Shown: positions 30,577 through 38,868 of the stretch, in pieces
How positions within the stretch are numbered: position 1 is the stretch's first letter
Layout of the letters: each line of letters starts with the position of its first letter
Assembly (NCBI GenBank): GCA_963674955.2
Contig: CAXXKR010000004.1
Coordinates: forward strand, 1,736,001 to 1,800,000
DNA length: 64,000 nucleotides
From: G963674955 sp963674955
GTDB lineage: Bacteria; Desulfobacterota; Desulfovibrionia; Desulfovibrionales; Desulfovibrionaceae
Direction of reading: 5' to 3'
The notes under the pieces: model-generated
What the model was told of the DNA's origin: nothing
The model's database searches: none
The model's input: the letters and a program-made list of their open reading frames with translations, nothing else
Made by a program: the position numbers and the translations under genes

Positions 30577-30864
30577 TGAAGCTTGAATTAATAGAAGACA
30601 CAATGTGTAGTGATGACGCAAAAACTAAATCTGATTTATAAAAACTTATCCATTTGTCTAAAAAACTCTATATGGATGTTAGAAGGAATAAATCATGGTT
30701 CTAGGCCCCATTTTCGATGTTTTAAAATTTCAAAAGCTGTGCTTTTAGATTTAGCATATGGGTTAGAGTCAGAATCATTTCTTTCTGAATATAATCCACA
30801 AATTTTAATTGGTGACACTAAATACATTTTTAATGATATTAAAGACAAGTTTATTTATTCATGA
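30576..30864 (+). pseudogene. Second decayed gene of the AT-rich island
   Basis: This starts at ATG 30576, overlapping the stop of the previous remnant, and reads MKLELIEDTMCSDDAKTKSDL to a stop. It continues in frame as KLIHLSKKLYMDVRRNKSWF, then shifts frame to FRCFKISKAVLLDLAYGLES and ends at 30864 with KDKFIYS. The last 84 codons are open in one frame from GTG 30610, but that start has no support. Together about 95 residues of a small, probably soluble protein partner of the first gene. Family unknown. From 30865 to 31100 I see no gene. Confidence 0.55.
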
Positions 30865-31114
30865 CGACAAGCTATATTTTGTGTATGTTTTCAATTTGAT
30901 TTTCCCTATCCTCACTAGCTATTTTATCTTTTAATTTTAATAAAAAAGAGAGAGTCTTCACCCACTCCATGCTCCCCTCTTGAAATAATTTTCGACCCGC
31001 CCAGCCCTCTTCCGCCCACGAAACCCGAAAATTCCTGTTGCGAAAGCGACTCCCATGAAAGTATGTTCTGCACCGGCGGCCTGGAGCCGCCCGATCAACT
31101 TTCAAGGAGATTTG

Positions 31115-31699
31115 ATGAAAAGCATCTGCGTATTTCTCGGGTCCAATCCGGGTGTTGACGGCATATATTCCGAAGCGACCAGGGACCTGGGCCGGGAGCT
31201 GGCCAACAGGGACATCACCGTGGTCTACGGCGGCTCCTGCGTCGGGCTGATGGGCATTCTGGCCAACTCGGCCCTTGAGGCCGGAGGCCGCGTCATCGGC
31301 GTCATCCCCCGCATTCTGGTGGAAAAGGAGATCGCCCACATGGGCCTGACCGAGCTGCACACCGTGGACTCCATGCTGGAGCGCAAGGAACTCATGGCCG
31401 AGCTTTCCGACGCCTTCATCGCCCTGCCCGGCGGCATGGGCACCCTGGACGAATTCTTCGAGATGACCACCTGGGGCCAACTGGGATTCCACGACAAGCC
31501 CTGCGGATTCCTGGACGTGGGCGGCTTCTACACGGCCCTGAACCAGTTTCTGGACACGGTCACGGGCCAGGGGTTCATGCGCATCGAGCACAGGGACATG
31601 GTCCTGACCGGAACCAGCCCGGCTGAAATCCTGGCAAAGTTCCAGACCTACAAGGCCCCGAAACTGGGCAAGTGGATCGAGGAAAAGGCGGCGGTCTAG
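31115..31699 (+). CDS. LOG-family nucleotide 5'-monophosphate phosphoribohydrolase
   Basis: A 194-residue lysine-decarboxylase-like Rossmann protein of the LOG (cytokinin-activating) family. Such enzymes release a base from nucleoside 5'-monophosphates. The active-site pieces are present: MLERKELM (Arg90-Lys91) and PGGMGTLDE (105-113). VYGGSCVGLMG binds phosphate. The DNA before 31115 is open in the same frame for 20 codons, but AAGGAGA at 31103-31109 fixes ATG 31115. It is three bases ahead of the PfkB gene. The true substrate in bacteria is uncertain. Confidence 0.9.
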   Translation: MKSICVFLGSNPGVDGIYSEATRDLGRELANRDITVVYGGSCVGLMGILANSALEAGGRVIGVIPRILVEKEIAHMGLTELHTVDSMLERKELMAELSDAFIALPGGMGTLDEFFEMTTWGQLGFHDKPCGFLDVGGFYTALNQFLDTVTGQGFMRIEHRDMVLTGTSPAEILAKFQTYKAPKLGKWIEEKAAV

Positions 31700-31702
31700 G
31701 CC

Positions 31703-32593
31703 ATGAAATTCATTGGCGCGGGCATCGGTGAAATACTCTGGGACATGCTGCCCCGGGGCAAAAAGCTGGGCGGCGCTCCGGCCAACTTCTCATACCATTT
31801 GAACGCCCTTGGCGGACAGGGCCTGCCAGTGTCGCGCATCGGCGACGACGACCTTGGCCGCGAGGCCCTGAACATCCTGTCCGATCACGGCCTCGACACC
31901 GGACATGTTTCCATTGATCCCCAACACCCCACTGGGCGCGTTGACGTGAGCGTAGACTCCTCGGGCGTGGCCTCATACGTCTTTCCCGACAACGTGGCCT
32001 GGGACCATCTGACCATCGGGCCGGACGACCTGGAGCTGGCCGCCAGCCTGGATGCGGTCTGCTTCGGCACCTTGGCCCAGAGGGGCGAAAAGTCCCGCGA
32101 GGCCATCCGCACATTTCTCCTGTCCGCGAAAAAGGCCCTGAAGATATTCGACATCAACCTGCGCCAGGACTTCCATTCCCAAGACCTGATCAGCCGTTCC
32201 CTGGAACTGGCCGACGTGCTCAAGATCAACGACGACGAACTGGCCGTGGTTTCGGAGATGTTTTCCCTTGGCCCAGACCAAAGGGAATCCTTGCGTTCGC
32301 TGATGAGGTCGTTCGGCCTTGAACTGGCCGTGCTCACACGCGGCAAGGCGGGCAGCCTGATTATTGATGGTGAAAGCGAGTCGGACCTTCCGGGTCAAAG
32401 CGTATCCGTGGCCGACACGATTGGAGCCGGGGACGCATTCACCGCGGCTATGGCCCTGGCCCGTCTCTCGGGCATGGGTTTGCGGGAAATGAACGAATAC
32501 GCCTCAAGGGTCGCGGCTTTTGTCTGCACCCAAAGGGGCGCAATGCCCGAGATGCCGCAACACTTCAGACTGCAAAAAATAGCTCAGATATAG
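31703..32593 (+). CDS. PfkB-family sugar kinase (fructokinase-like)
   Basis: A 296-residue ribokinase-fold kinase. GGAPANFSYHLNALG near residues 28-42 is the sugar-binding N-terminal signature, close to bacterial fructokinases. DTIGAGDAF holds the catalytic base Asp244 and the anion hole. It is probably co-transcribed with the LOG gene. It overlaps the end of the convergent D-lyxose isomerase gene by 10 bases, and that gene belongs to a sugar ABC operon. Together they suggest phosphorylation of the ketose made by the isomerase; fructose is the best guess. Confidence 0.88.
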   Translation: MKFIGAGIGEILWDMLPRGKKLGGAPANFSYHLNALGGQGLPVSRIGDDDLGREALNILSDHGLDTGHVSIDPQHPTGRVDVSVDSSGVASYVFPDNVAWDHLTIGPDDLELAASLDAVCFGTLAQRGEKSREAIRTFLLSAKKALKIFDINLRQDFHSQDLISRSLELADVLKINDDELAVVSEMFSLGPDQRESLRSLMRSFGLELAVLTRGKAGSLIIDGESESDLPGQSVSVADTIGAGDAFTAAMALARLSGMGLREMNEYASRVAAFVCTQRGAMPEMPQHFRLQKIAQI

Positions 32594-33255
32594 TTCGGAT
32601 AATCCGTACAGAGCAGGTGCAGCGGTTCCTCGTCTTCCTCTATGGCCGGGAAGCGCGGCATTGGCTCGTGAAAGCGGTTGTCCGTGTTGTCGTCGTTCAC
32701 GGACGAGACCTCGCCCACCAGCACCTTTCCCTTGCCCTCCTCGCCGTAAAAGCGGTGGTACATGCCCTGGGTCAGGCAGATGGACTCGCCCGGCGTGAGA
32801 ATCACCTCGCCGCCCGGCTCCACGGTTCTTGAAATGCCGTCCACCATGACCTGCAAGGGCTTGTCCGACATGTTCTCCTCCGCGTCCGAGCCGTAGAGCT
32901 GGACCACGAGGTTGCCGCCGCCGCGATTGATGATGTCCTCGGCCTTGGACCAATGGAAATGCATGGGGCAGACCTGCCCCTGACCCACGATCATGATCTT
33001 TTCCGCGTAGGGCTTGGGGTGGCCGGTGGCCAGATTGCCGTTTCTGAGGGTGAAGAGGATCAGGCCGCGCTTCTCGAAATCACCGGCCCCGTAGTCGGTA
33101 AGGTCCCAGCCCAGCATGTTGGCCACGATCTCGGTTTCGCCGCGCCCCTTCCAGTCCCCTGGCCGCCAAAAGGCCCACGGGGGCAGCCTGAAGTTCATCC
33201 TTTCAAAGAACTCCTTGGCTCCGGCTATGTGCCGATTGATTTCGCTTCTTTTCAT
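32584..33255 (-). CDS. D-lyxose/D-mannose ketol-isomerase
   Basis: A 223-residue cupin-type sugar isomerase that interconverts D-lyxose and D-xylulose, and in related enzymes D-mannose and D-fructose. Metal ligands are visible in the motif CPMHFHWSKAEDIINRGGG: His99, His101 and Glu106, with His167 in MYHRFYGEEGKGK. The start is ATG 33255, 14 bases after the ABC ATPase stop; an in-frame extension upstream lies in that gene. It is the last gene of the ABC operon (SBP, two permeases, ATPase, isomerase). Confidence 0.9.
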   Translation of the reverse strand: MKRSEINRHIAGAKEFFERMNFRLPPWAFWRPGDWKGRGETEIVANMLGWDLTDYGAGDFEKRGLILFTLRNGNLATGHPKPYAEKIMIVGQGQVCPMHFHWSKAEDIINRGGGNLVVQLYGSDAEENMSDKPLQVMVDGISRTVEPGGEVILTPGESICLTQGMYHRFYGEEGKGKVLVGEVSSVNDDNTDNRFHEPMPRFPAIEEDEEPLHLLCTDYPNYI

Positions 33256-33268
33256 CTTGTTGAAATAA

Positions 33269-34381
33269 TTATTTATCGATTCTATTTTCCGTCTCCGGAT
33301 CAAAGAAGATCGGCTTGGCCGTGTCAAAGGCCAGCTTCATGACCTCACCCATGCGCTTGGCATAGTCCGGACAGGAGCGGCAGACGATGTCCGTGCCGTT
33401 GACAATGGCGTGGATCATGGTGTCCGGGCCGGTGGGTTCACTGACCTTGACTTCCAGTTCCAGGGGCGCGATGTGCCCCCACTCCTCCATGCCTTCCTGA
33501 AAGTCCGTGAGGCTCTCCGGCCGGATGCCCATTATGGCTTTCACTCCGGGCTTGAGCCCCGCAGCCTCGCGGACCACGGGAACGGGAAACCTTTGCCCGT
33601 CCTCGCCCACGAGCGGAACCACCAGCCTGCCGTCTTCCTGCTCCAGGGTCACGGGGATGAAGTTCATGGAGGGCGAGCCGATGAACCCGGCCACGAACAG
33701 GTTGGCGGGATCGGAATAAACGCCTGCCGGGCTGTCCAGCTGGTACAATTCGCCGTCCTTCATGATGGCTATGCGATCGGCCAGGGTCATGGCCTCGATC
33801 TGGTCGTGGGTCACGTAGACGATGGTCGTGCCCAGGCGCTGGTGCAGCTTCTTGATCTCGGTGCGCATCTCCACCCTGAGCTTGGCGTCCAGGTTGGACA
33901 GCGGCTCGTCAAAGAGAAAGACCAGGGGGTCGCGGGCGATGGCCCGGCCCATGGCCACGCGCTGGCGCTGGCCGCCGGACAGTTGCGAGGGCTTGCGGTC
34001 CAGCAGGTTCTCGATCTGCAGGATTTCGGCCACGCGGTCTATGGTCTTCTTTATCTGGTCCCTGGGCACCTTGCGCGTTTCAAGGCCAAAGGAAAGATTG
34101 CTGCGCACGTTCATGTTCGGATACAGGGCATAGGACTGGAAGACCATGGCGATATCCCTGTCCCTGGGCGGTATGTCGTTGACCACCCTGTCGCCGATGC
34201 GGATGGTGCCGGAAGTCACGGACTCCAGGCCGGCGATGAGGTTCAGGAGCGTGGACTTGCCGCAGCCCGAAGGGCCGACCAGCACGAGAAACTCGCCCGG
34301 TTCCACATTCATGTTGATATCCTTGAGCACCTGGACGGAACCAAAGGACTTGAAGACTTTTTCGATTGTGACTGAAGCCAT
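33269..34381 (-). CDS. Sugar ABC transporter ATP-binding protein (MalK/UgpC type)
   Basis: A 370-residue ATPase of the CUT1 class. Walker A GPSGCGKST lies near residues 36-44. The Q-loop VFQSYALYPNMNV, signature LSGGQRQRVAMGRA, Walker B VFLFDEPLSNLD and switch VTHDQ are all intact. The C-terminal TOBE/regulatory part (about 240-370) contains IMGIRPESL. It would energise the MalF/MalG-type permeases encoded just upstream, at the cytoplasmic face. The gap to the permease gene is 33 bases. Confidence 0.95.
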   Translation of the reverse strand: MASVTIEKVFKSFGSVQVLKDINMNVEPGEFLVLVGPSGCGKSTLLNLIAGLESVTSGTIRIGDRVVNDIPPRDRDIAMVFQSYALYPNMNVRSNLSFGLETRKVPRDQIKKTIDRVAEILQIENLLDRKPSQLSGGQRQRVAMGRAIARDPLVFLFDEPLSNLDAKLRVEMRTEIKKLHQRLGTTIVYVTHDQIEAMTLADRIAIMKDGELYQLDSPAGVYSDPANLFVAGFIGSPSMNFIPVTLEQEDGRLVVPLVGEDGQRFPVPVVREAAGLKPGVKAIMGIRPESLTDFQEGMEEWGHIAPLELEVKVSEPTGPDTMIHAIVNGTDIVCRSCPDYAKRMGEVMKLAFDTAKPIFFDPETENRIDK

Positions 34382-34414
34382 GTTGACTCTCTGCGCTTGC
34401 CTTGTTGTGTTGTA

Positions 34415-35290
34415 TCAACCCTTGACCGCACCGGCCGTAAGGCCGCGCACGAAATACTTTCCTGCCACGAAATAGACGAAAAGCGTGGGCATGGCCGCGA
34501 TTATGGCCCCGGCCATGTCAACGTTGTATTCCTTGATGGACGAAGAGGTGTTCACCAGATTGTTCAGGGCCACGGTCACGGGCTGTGTGCCCCCGGTGGA
34601 AAAGCAGACCCCGAACAGGAAATCGTTCCATATCTGCGTGGTCTGCCAGATGATGGAAACCATTAAGATGGGCCTGGACACGGGCATCAATATCTTCCAG
34701 AAAATCCTGAAGAATCCCGCCCCGTCGATGCGTGCGGCATTGACCAGGGCGTCCGGTATGCCCATGTAGAAATTGCGGAAAAACAGGGTGGTGAAGGCCA
34801 GCCCGTAGATCACATGGACCAGCACCAGTCCCCACATGGACTCGGACAGGCCAAGGATACCGAGAGTCCTGGCCATTGGCAAAAGAACCACTTGAAAGGG
34901 GATGAAGCAGCCCAGCAGGAGCATGGAGAAAAATGTGTCGCTGCCCCTGAATTTCCACTTGGACAAGACATAGCCGTTTGCCGCCCCCATGACGGTTGAA
35001 ATGGCCACGGCCGGGACGGTCATGCGTATGGAGTTCCAGAAAAAGCCCTTGATGCCCTCGTTGGTCACTCCGATGGTGGCGTAGTCCCAGGCCTTGATCC
35101 AGGGTTCAAAGGTAATGGCCTTGGGCAGGGAGATGAGGGTCCCGGCCCTGATCTCATCCATGCTCTTGACGGAGGTGATGAGCATGACGAAAAACGGGGC
35201 CAGAAAATAGAGCACGAAAAGAATCAGCACCCCGTAGACAAGGGCCTTGGAGGCCAGCTCTCCGGTTGTTCTCTTGCGTCTGTCAACCAT
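34415..35290 (-). CDS. Sugar ABC transporter permease (MalG type)
   Basis: A 291-residue inner-membrane protein with six membrane segments. The cytoplasmic EAA loop reads ALVNAARIDGAGFFRIFWKILMPVSRPIL, contacting the ATPase. The N-terminal sequence FFVMLITSVKSMDEI and the C-terminal GKYFVRGLTAGAVKG are typical of CUT1 MalG homologues. The start ATG overlaps the end of the MalF-type gene by eight bases, so translation is coupled. Confidence 0.94.
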   Translation of the reverse strand: MVDRRKRTTGELASKALVYGVLILFVLYFLAPFFVMLITSVKSMDEIRAGTLISLPKAITFEPWIKAWDYATIGVTNEGIKGFFWNSIRMTVPAVAISTVMGAANGYVLSKWKFRGSDTFFSMLLLGCFIPFQVVLLPMARTLGILGLSESMWGLVLVHVIYGLAFTTLFFRNFYMGIPDALVNAARIDGAGFFRIFWKILMPVSRPILMVSIIWQTTQIWNDFLFGVCFSTGGTQPVTVALNNLVNTSSSIKEYNVDMAGAIIAAMPTLFVYFVAGKYFVRGLTAGAVKG

Positions 35291-36185
35291 TGCGCTTCCT
35301 CCTCAGCTCGGAATAGAGATAGGGCACGATTATGGCCATGACCATGAAGAACATCATCATGGCGCTGGCCGCGCCCAGACCCAGCCGCCCTCGGGTGAAG
35401 GCGAAGGCGTACATGAAGGTGGCGGGCACGTCCGAGGAGTAGCCCGGCCCGCCCCGGGTCAGGACCATGACCAGGTCGAAGCTCTTGATGGCGATGTGCG
35501 TGAGGATGATGAAGGAGCTGAAAAACACCGGCCTCAGGCTGGGGATTACTATTTTCCTGTAGATGCGCGGCAGGCTTGCCCCGTCCACCTTGGCGGCCTT
35601 GATTATGGAATCGTCGATGCCGCGCAACCCGGCCAGCATCAGGGCCATGACGAACCCCGATGATTGCCAGACCCCGGCGATGACAATGCAGTAGATGGAC
35701 ATCTCCGAATTCACCAGCCAGTCGAAGGTGAAGCCGCTCCAGCCCGCCTCGCGCACCAGCCTCTCGATGCCCAGCCCCGGATTGAGTATCCAGCGCCAGG
35801 CCGTGCCCGTGACCACGAAGGACAGGGCCATGGGATAGAGGTAGATGCTGCGCAAGGCTCCTTCCATGCGAATTTTCTGATCCAGGAAGATGGCCAACAT
35901 CAGGCCGATCACGGTGCAGATGAAGATGAACAGCCCGCCGAATATGAGCAGGTTCTTGCAGGCCACCCACCAGCGCTCGATGCTGAACAGCTTCACGTAT
36001 TGAATCAGCCCCGCAAAATCGTAGACCGGCAGAAAGGAGGACTTGGTCAGGGAAATGTAGGCGGTCCAGAGGATGAATCCGTAAATGAAAAGCACGGTGA
36101 TCAAAAAGCTGGGAGCCACCACCATCTTGGGCAGCGCGATCTCCACAAAGGCGAAGAATCTTGACGAACGGATGGATTCGCTCAT
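35283..36185 (-). CDS. Sugar ABC transporter permease (MalF type)
   Basis: A 300-residue protein with six membrane segments. The EAA loop is SIIKAAKVDGASLPRIYRKIVIPSLRPV. GGPGYSSDVPATFMYAFAF near the C-terminus is a common CUT1 permease stretch. The protein pairs with the MalG-type permease whose gene overlaps it. A stem-loop lies between this gene and the binding-protein gene upstream, which may set the lower permease dose. Confidence 0.94.
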   Translation of the reverse strand: MSESIRSSRFFAFVEIALPKMVVAPSFLITVLFIYGFILWTAYISLTKSSFLPVYDFAGLIQYVKLFSIERWWVACKNLLIFGGLFIFICTVIGLMLAIFLDQKIRMEGALRSIYLYPMALSFVVTGTAWRWILNPGLGIERLVREAGWSGFTFDWLVNSEMSIYCIVIAGVWQSSGFVMALMLAGLRGIDDSIIKAAKVDGASLPRIYRKIVIPSLRPVFFSSFIILTHIAIKSFDLVMVLTRGGPGYSSDVPATFMYAFAFTRGRLGLGAASAMMMFFMVMAIIVPYLYSELRRKRNG

Positions 36186-36223
36186 GATCGATATCGGGTC
36201 CGGTAAAATTATTCAGGAAACAA

Positions 36224-36242
36224 GGGGCGGTTGTACCGCCCC
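36224..36242 (-). promoter_or_regulatory. Intercistronic stem-loop after the sugar-binding protein gene
   Basis: Perfect 8-bp GC stem GGGGCGGT/ACCGCCCC with a 3-base loop, in the 84-base gap between binding-protein and permease genes, without a good T-run. It may protect or partly terminate the message so that more binding protein is made. Confidence 0.5.
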
Positions 36243-36269
36243 CATATGTCTAGCTTTTGGCTCCCAGCC

Positions 36270-37523
36270 CTATATCTTGGCTTCCTTGACTGCGGCGGCC
36301 AGCTTCTTGGCGGCGTCCTGCGCCGACATGTCGGAATTGTAGAAGTTGGTGACCACGTCGAACATGGCGCCGCGCACGGCCGGGGAAACGGCCATTTCGT
36401 GAGCCATGCTGGGCATCAGACCGCCGCTTGCGGCAGTGGCGTTGAAGTCCTTGATGGCCTGGACGGCAACGGCGTCAAAGGAATCTTCCGGCACGCCGGA
36501 ACGGACCGGAATTGAACCCTTGTTCACGTTGAAGACCACCTGGAAGTCCGGGGAAAGGATCAGGCGGGCCATGGCCTGCTGAGCCTTCTGGGCTTCGGGG
36601 TCCGCGACCTTGAACATGATGAAGGAGTCCACGTTGAACAGGAAGGCGTTGCTTGTGCCGGGCACGGGGATGGCGTCGTAGTCCACGCCGGGCTTCTTGC
36701 CCGCAGCGGTGAATTCGCCCTTGGCCCAGTCGCCCATGAACTGCATGGCGGCCTCGCCCTTGATGACCATGGAGGTGGCCAGGTTCCAGTCGCGGCCCGG
36801 AGCGTTCTTGTCCGTGTACTTCTTGATCATCCTGAAGATTTCAAAAGCCTTGACCATTGTCGGGCTGGCCAGGGCGGCCTCGTCGGCCTCAACCAGGGCC
36901 TTGGTGTAGAATTCGGGTCCGCCGACTCCGGTGACGATGGATTCCCAGGCGGTTGCTTCCTGCCAGTCCTGTCCGCCAAAGGCCACGGGGATGAAACCGG
37001 CCTTTTGAATCTTTTCGCAGGCGGCCTCGAACTCTTCCCAGGTCTTGGGGTACTCGGCTCCGGCCTTCTTGAAGACTTCGGGGTTGCACCACATCCAGTT
37101 GATGCGGTGGACGTTGACCGGCACGGCCACCCAGTGGCCGCCGGACTTCATGATGTCGGCAACGACCTTGGGCACGCTCTTGTCCCAGCCCTCGGCCGTG
37201 GCCACGCCGTCAAGGTTGGTCAACACGCCGAGGTCGGCCCAGTCCTGAATCTGGGGTCCCTTGACCTGGGCGGCAGTTGGAGGATTGCCGGAAACGGCGC
37301 GGGATTTAAGGGCGGTCATGGCATTGGCGCCAGCGCCCCCGGCCACGGCGAAATCCTTCCAGGAGTGGCCTTCCTTCTCCAGCATCTTCTGCAGTTCCTG
37401 AACCGCAGCGGCCTCGCCGCCGGAAGTCCACCAGTGCAGAACCTCGACCTGTCCGGCAAAAACGTTGCCGGCCATGAGTCCCATGACGACAATCGCCGCC
37501 AATAAGGCTTTGATCCCTTTCAT
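36270..37523 (-). CDS. Sugar ABC transporter substrate-binding protein
   Basis: A 417-residue periplasmic binding protein of the CUT1 (MalE-like) class. The signal peptide is cleaved after AFA23, and the mature N-terminus QVEVLHWWTSGGEAAAVQELQ is typical of sugar-binding proteins. ATG 37523 is preceded by GGAGG; an in-frame extension to 37589 has no signal. It is the first gene of the five-gene operon. Aromatic and acidic residues suit a mono- or oligosaccharide; with a downstream lyxose/mannose isomerase, a mannose-like sugar is the leading guess. The region 37524-37811 holds the divergent promoters. Confidence 0.92.
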   Translation of the reverse strand: MKGIKALLAAIVVMGLMAGNVFAGQVEVLHWWTSGGEAAAVQELQKMLEKEGHSWKDFAVAGGAGANAMTALKSRAVSGNPPTAAQVKGPQIQDWADLGVLTNLDGVATAEGWDKSVPKVVADIMKSGGHWVAVPVNVHRINWMWCNPEVFKKAGAEYPKTWEEFEAACEKIQKAGFIPVAFGGQDWQEATAWESIVTGVGGPEFYTKALVEADEAALASPTMVKAFEIFRMIKKYTDKNAPGRDWNLATSMVIKGEAAMQFMGDWAKGEFTAAGKKPGVDYDAIPVPGTSNAFLFNVDSFIMFKVADPEAQKAQQAMARLILSPDFQVVFNVNKGSIPVRSGVPEDSFDAVAVQAIKDFNATAASGGLMPSMAHEMAVSPAVRGAMFDVVTNFYNSDMSAQDAAKKLAAAVKEAKI

Positions 37524-37741
37524 CTTGAAATACCTCCTGCGTGAAGTTGCGAACAATAAATGCGTAAGAACATATTCCGCTATGCGCACGCATCGATCAC
37601 CCTCCCGGAGACCGGACCGCGCTCATACCTCTTCCTTGTATTTTTCTAAGTGATTTTCTTGAAAGCGGCAATACTCTCGTCAAAGATATCAAGACGATTC
37701 CTGACACATGCCTTTATTTTTTAAGGGTCCCAAAAACTTTA

Positions 37742-37770
37742 TTGACTGAACATTCAAGAAAGCTCATTAT
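37742..37770 (+). promoter_or_regulatory. Possible promoter of the histidine kinase gene
   Basis: TTGACT, a 17-base spacer and CATTAT, about 40 bases before the start at 37812, in an AT-rich stretch. Confidence 0.4.
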
Positions 37771-37811
37771 ATACTAAGATTGTCCAAGAACCCCAAAAGA
37801 CGATTTAACAC

Positions 37812-38753
37812 ATGACAAAAATTCAAGAACTGGTTCTTTATGCCGTCGTCATCGTCATCGTCACGGCCTTGATGGGGTCTTTCGACGCCTTCGAGTCTTT
37901 TTATCAATACACGCGCAGCCACGAAACCTATGAGCTTGACGAATTGATCTTGACCCTGCCCGCCCTCATCGTCTGCCTCTGCATTTTCACTTTCATCCGG
38001 GCAACAAGGCTCAAGCGGGAAATGAAGCTTCGCCGCAAAGCGGAGGACGAGTCCAAAAAAATATACAGGTTCTACAGATCGTTCATGGCCAGGGTCGGGC
38101 ACGACATGCGCACCCCCCTAAACGGCATCATCGGCATGCTCCAACTGATCCCCCTGGCCGAGTCGGAAGCCGAGAAAAAGGAATATCTCGACCTGGCCCT
38201 GTCCTCATCCAAAAACCTGAACCAGCTGCTCGGCGACATTCTGAGCATCTCAAGTCTCAAGCGGGACAGCAAACCCAAGGCCGAGTCCTTCGACCTCCGG
38301 CAGACCCTGAAGGGCGTGGTGGATTTAAGCAGGCCCATGGCCGAGGACAAGCACATGTCCCTGGACCTGAACATATACGACTCGGTTCCGAAAACAGTGA
38401 AAAGCTTTGAGGGGCCGTTGCGCCAGATGCTCATCAACATTGTGGGCAACGCCATTCGCTATTCCCCAAAGGGAACGGTCAAAATTACCGCCGAGTATAT
38501 AACCGGTGCAAATTACGGCGGGAATCTTGTCCTGGCCGTGGAAGACGAGGGGCCGGGAATCCCTGAATCGGAAAGGGAAAGCATTTTCGAACCCTACGTC
38601 CAGGGTTCCAACGCCTCCCCCAGCGGTTCGGGCCTGGGACTCAGCATCGTCAAAAGAATACTGGGGCTTGTGGACGGCCAGATTCGCGTGCTAGACGGGA
38701 AAAACGGCAAGGGCGCCCGTTTCGAACTGACCATTCCCGCCACTCCGGGGTGA
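37812..38753 (+). CDS. Membrane sensor histidine kinase
   Basis: A 313-residue kinase with two N-terminal membrane segments (about 8-22 and 47-64) and only about 25 residues outside, so it probably senses something in or near the membrane. The H-box is VGHDMRTPLNG (His97). The ATPase domain has the N-box (INIVGNAIRYSPKGTV), G1 (VEDEGPGIP), the F-box (FEPYVQG) and G2 (GSGLGLSIVKRILG). No receiver domain and no partner response regulator nearby, so it is an orphan. It lies 115 bases ahead of echA on the same strand; a link to the hydrogenase is possible but unproven. Confidence 0.9.
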   Translation: MTKIQELVLYAVVIVIVTALMGSFDAFESFYQYTRSHETYELDELILTLPALIVCLCIFTFIRATRLKREMKLRRKAEDESKKIYRFYRSFMARVGHDMRTPLNGIIGMLQLIPLAESEAEKKEYLDLALSSSKNLNQLLGDILSISSLKRDSKPKAESFDLRQTLKGVVDLSRPMAEDKHMSLDLNIYDSVPKTVKSFEGPLRQMLINIVGNAIRYSPKGTVKITAEYITGANYGGNLVLAVEDEGPGIPESERESIFEPYVQGSNASPSGSGLGLSIVKRILGLVDGQIRVLDGKNGKGARFELTIPATPG

Positions 38754-38868
38754 TCGCCTACTCCTGATAATATAACAAATCCCGCCATTTTCGCTTTGAC
38801 TGTACAAGACGCCGGGATTAATCTCGTTCCATGTCGCCTGCCAACCGAATTTTATCCGGGGTTCGGCC

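Noticed and set aside
30610..30864. An intact 84-residue gene in the AT-rich island
   Set aside because: The open frame begins at an unsupported GTG, and the sense of the upstream part continues in another frame, so it is the tail of a decayed gene.
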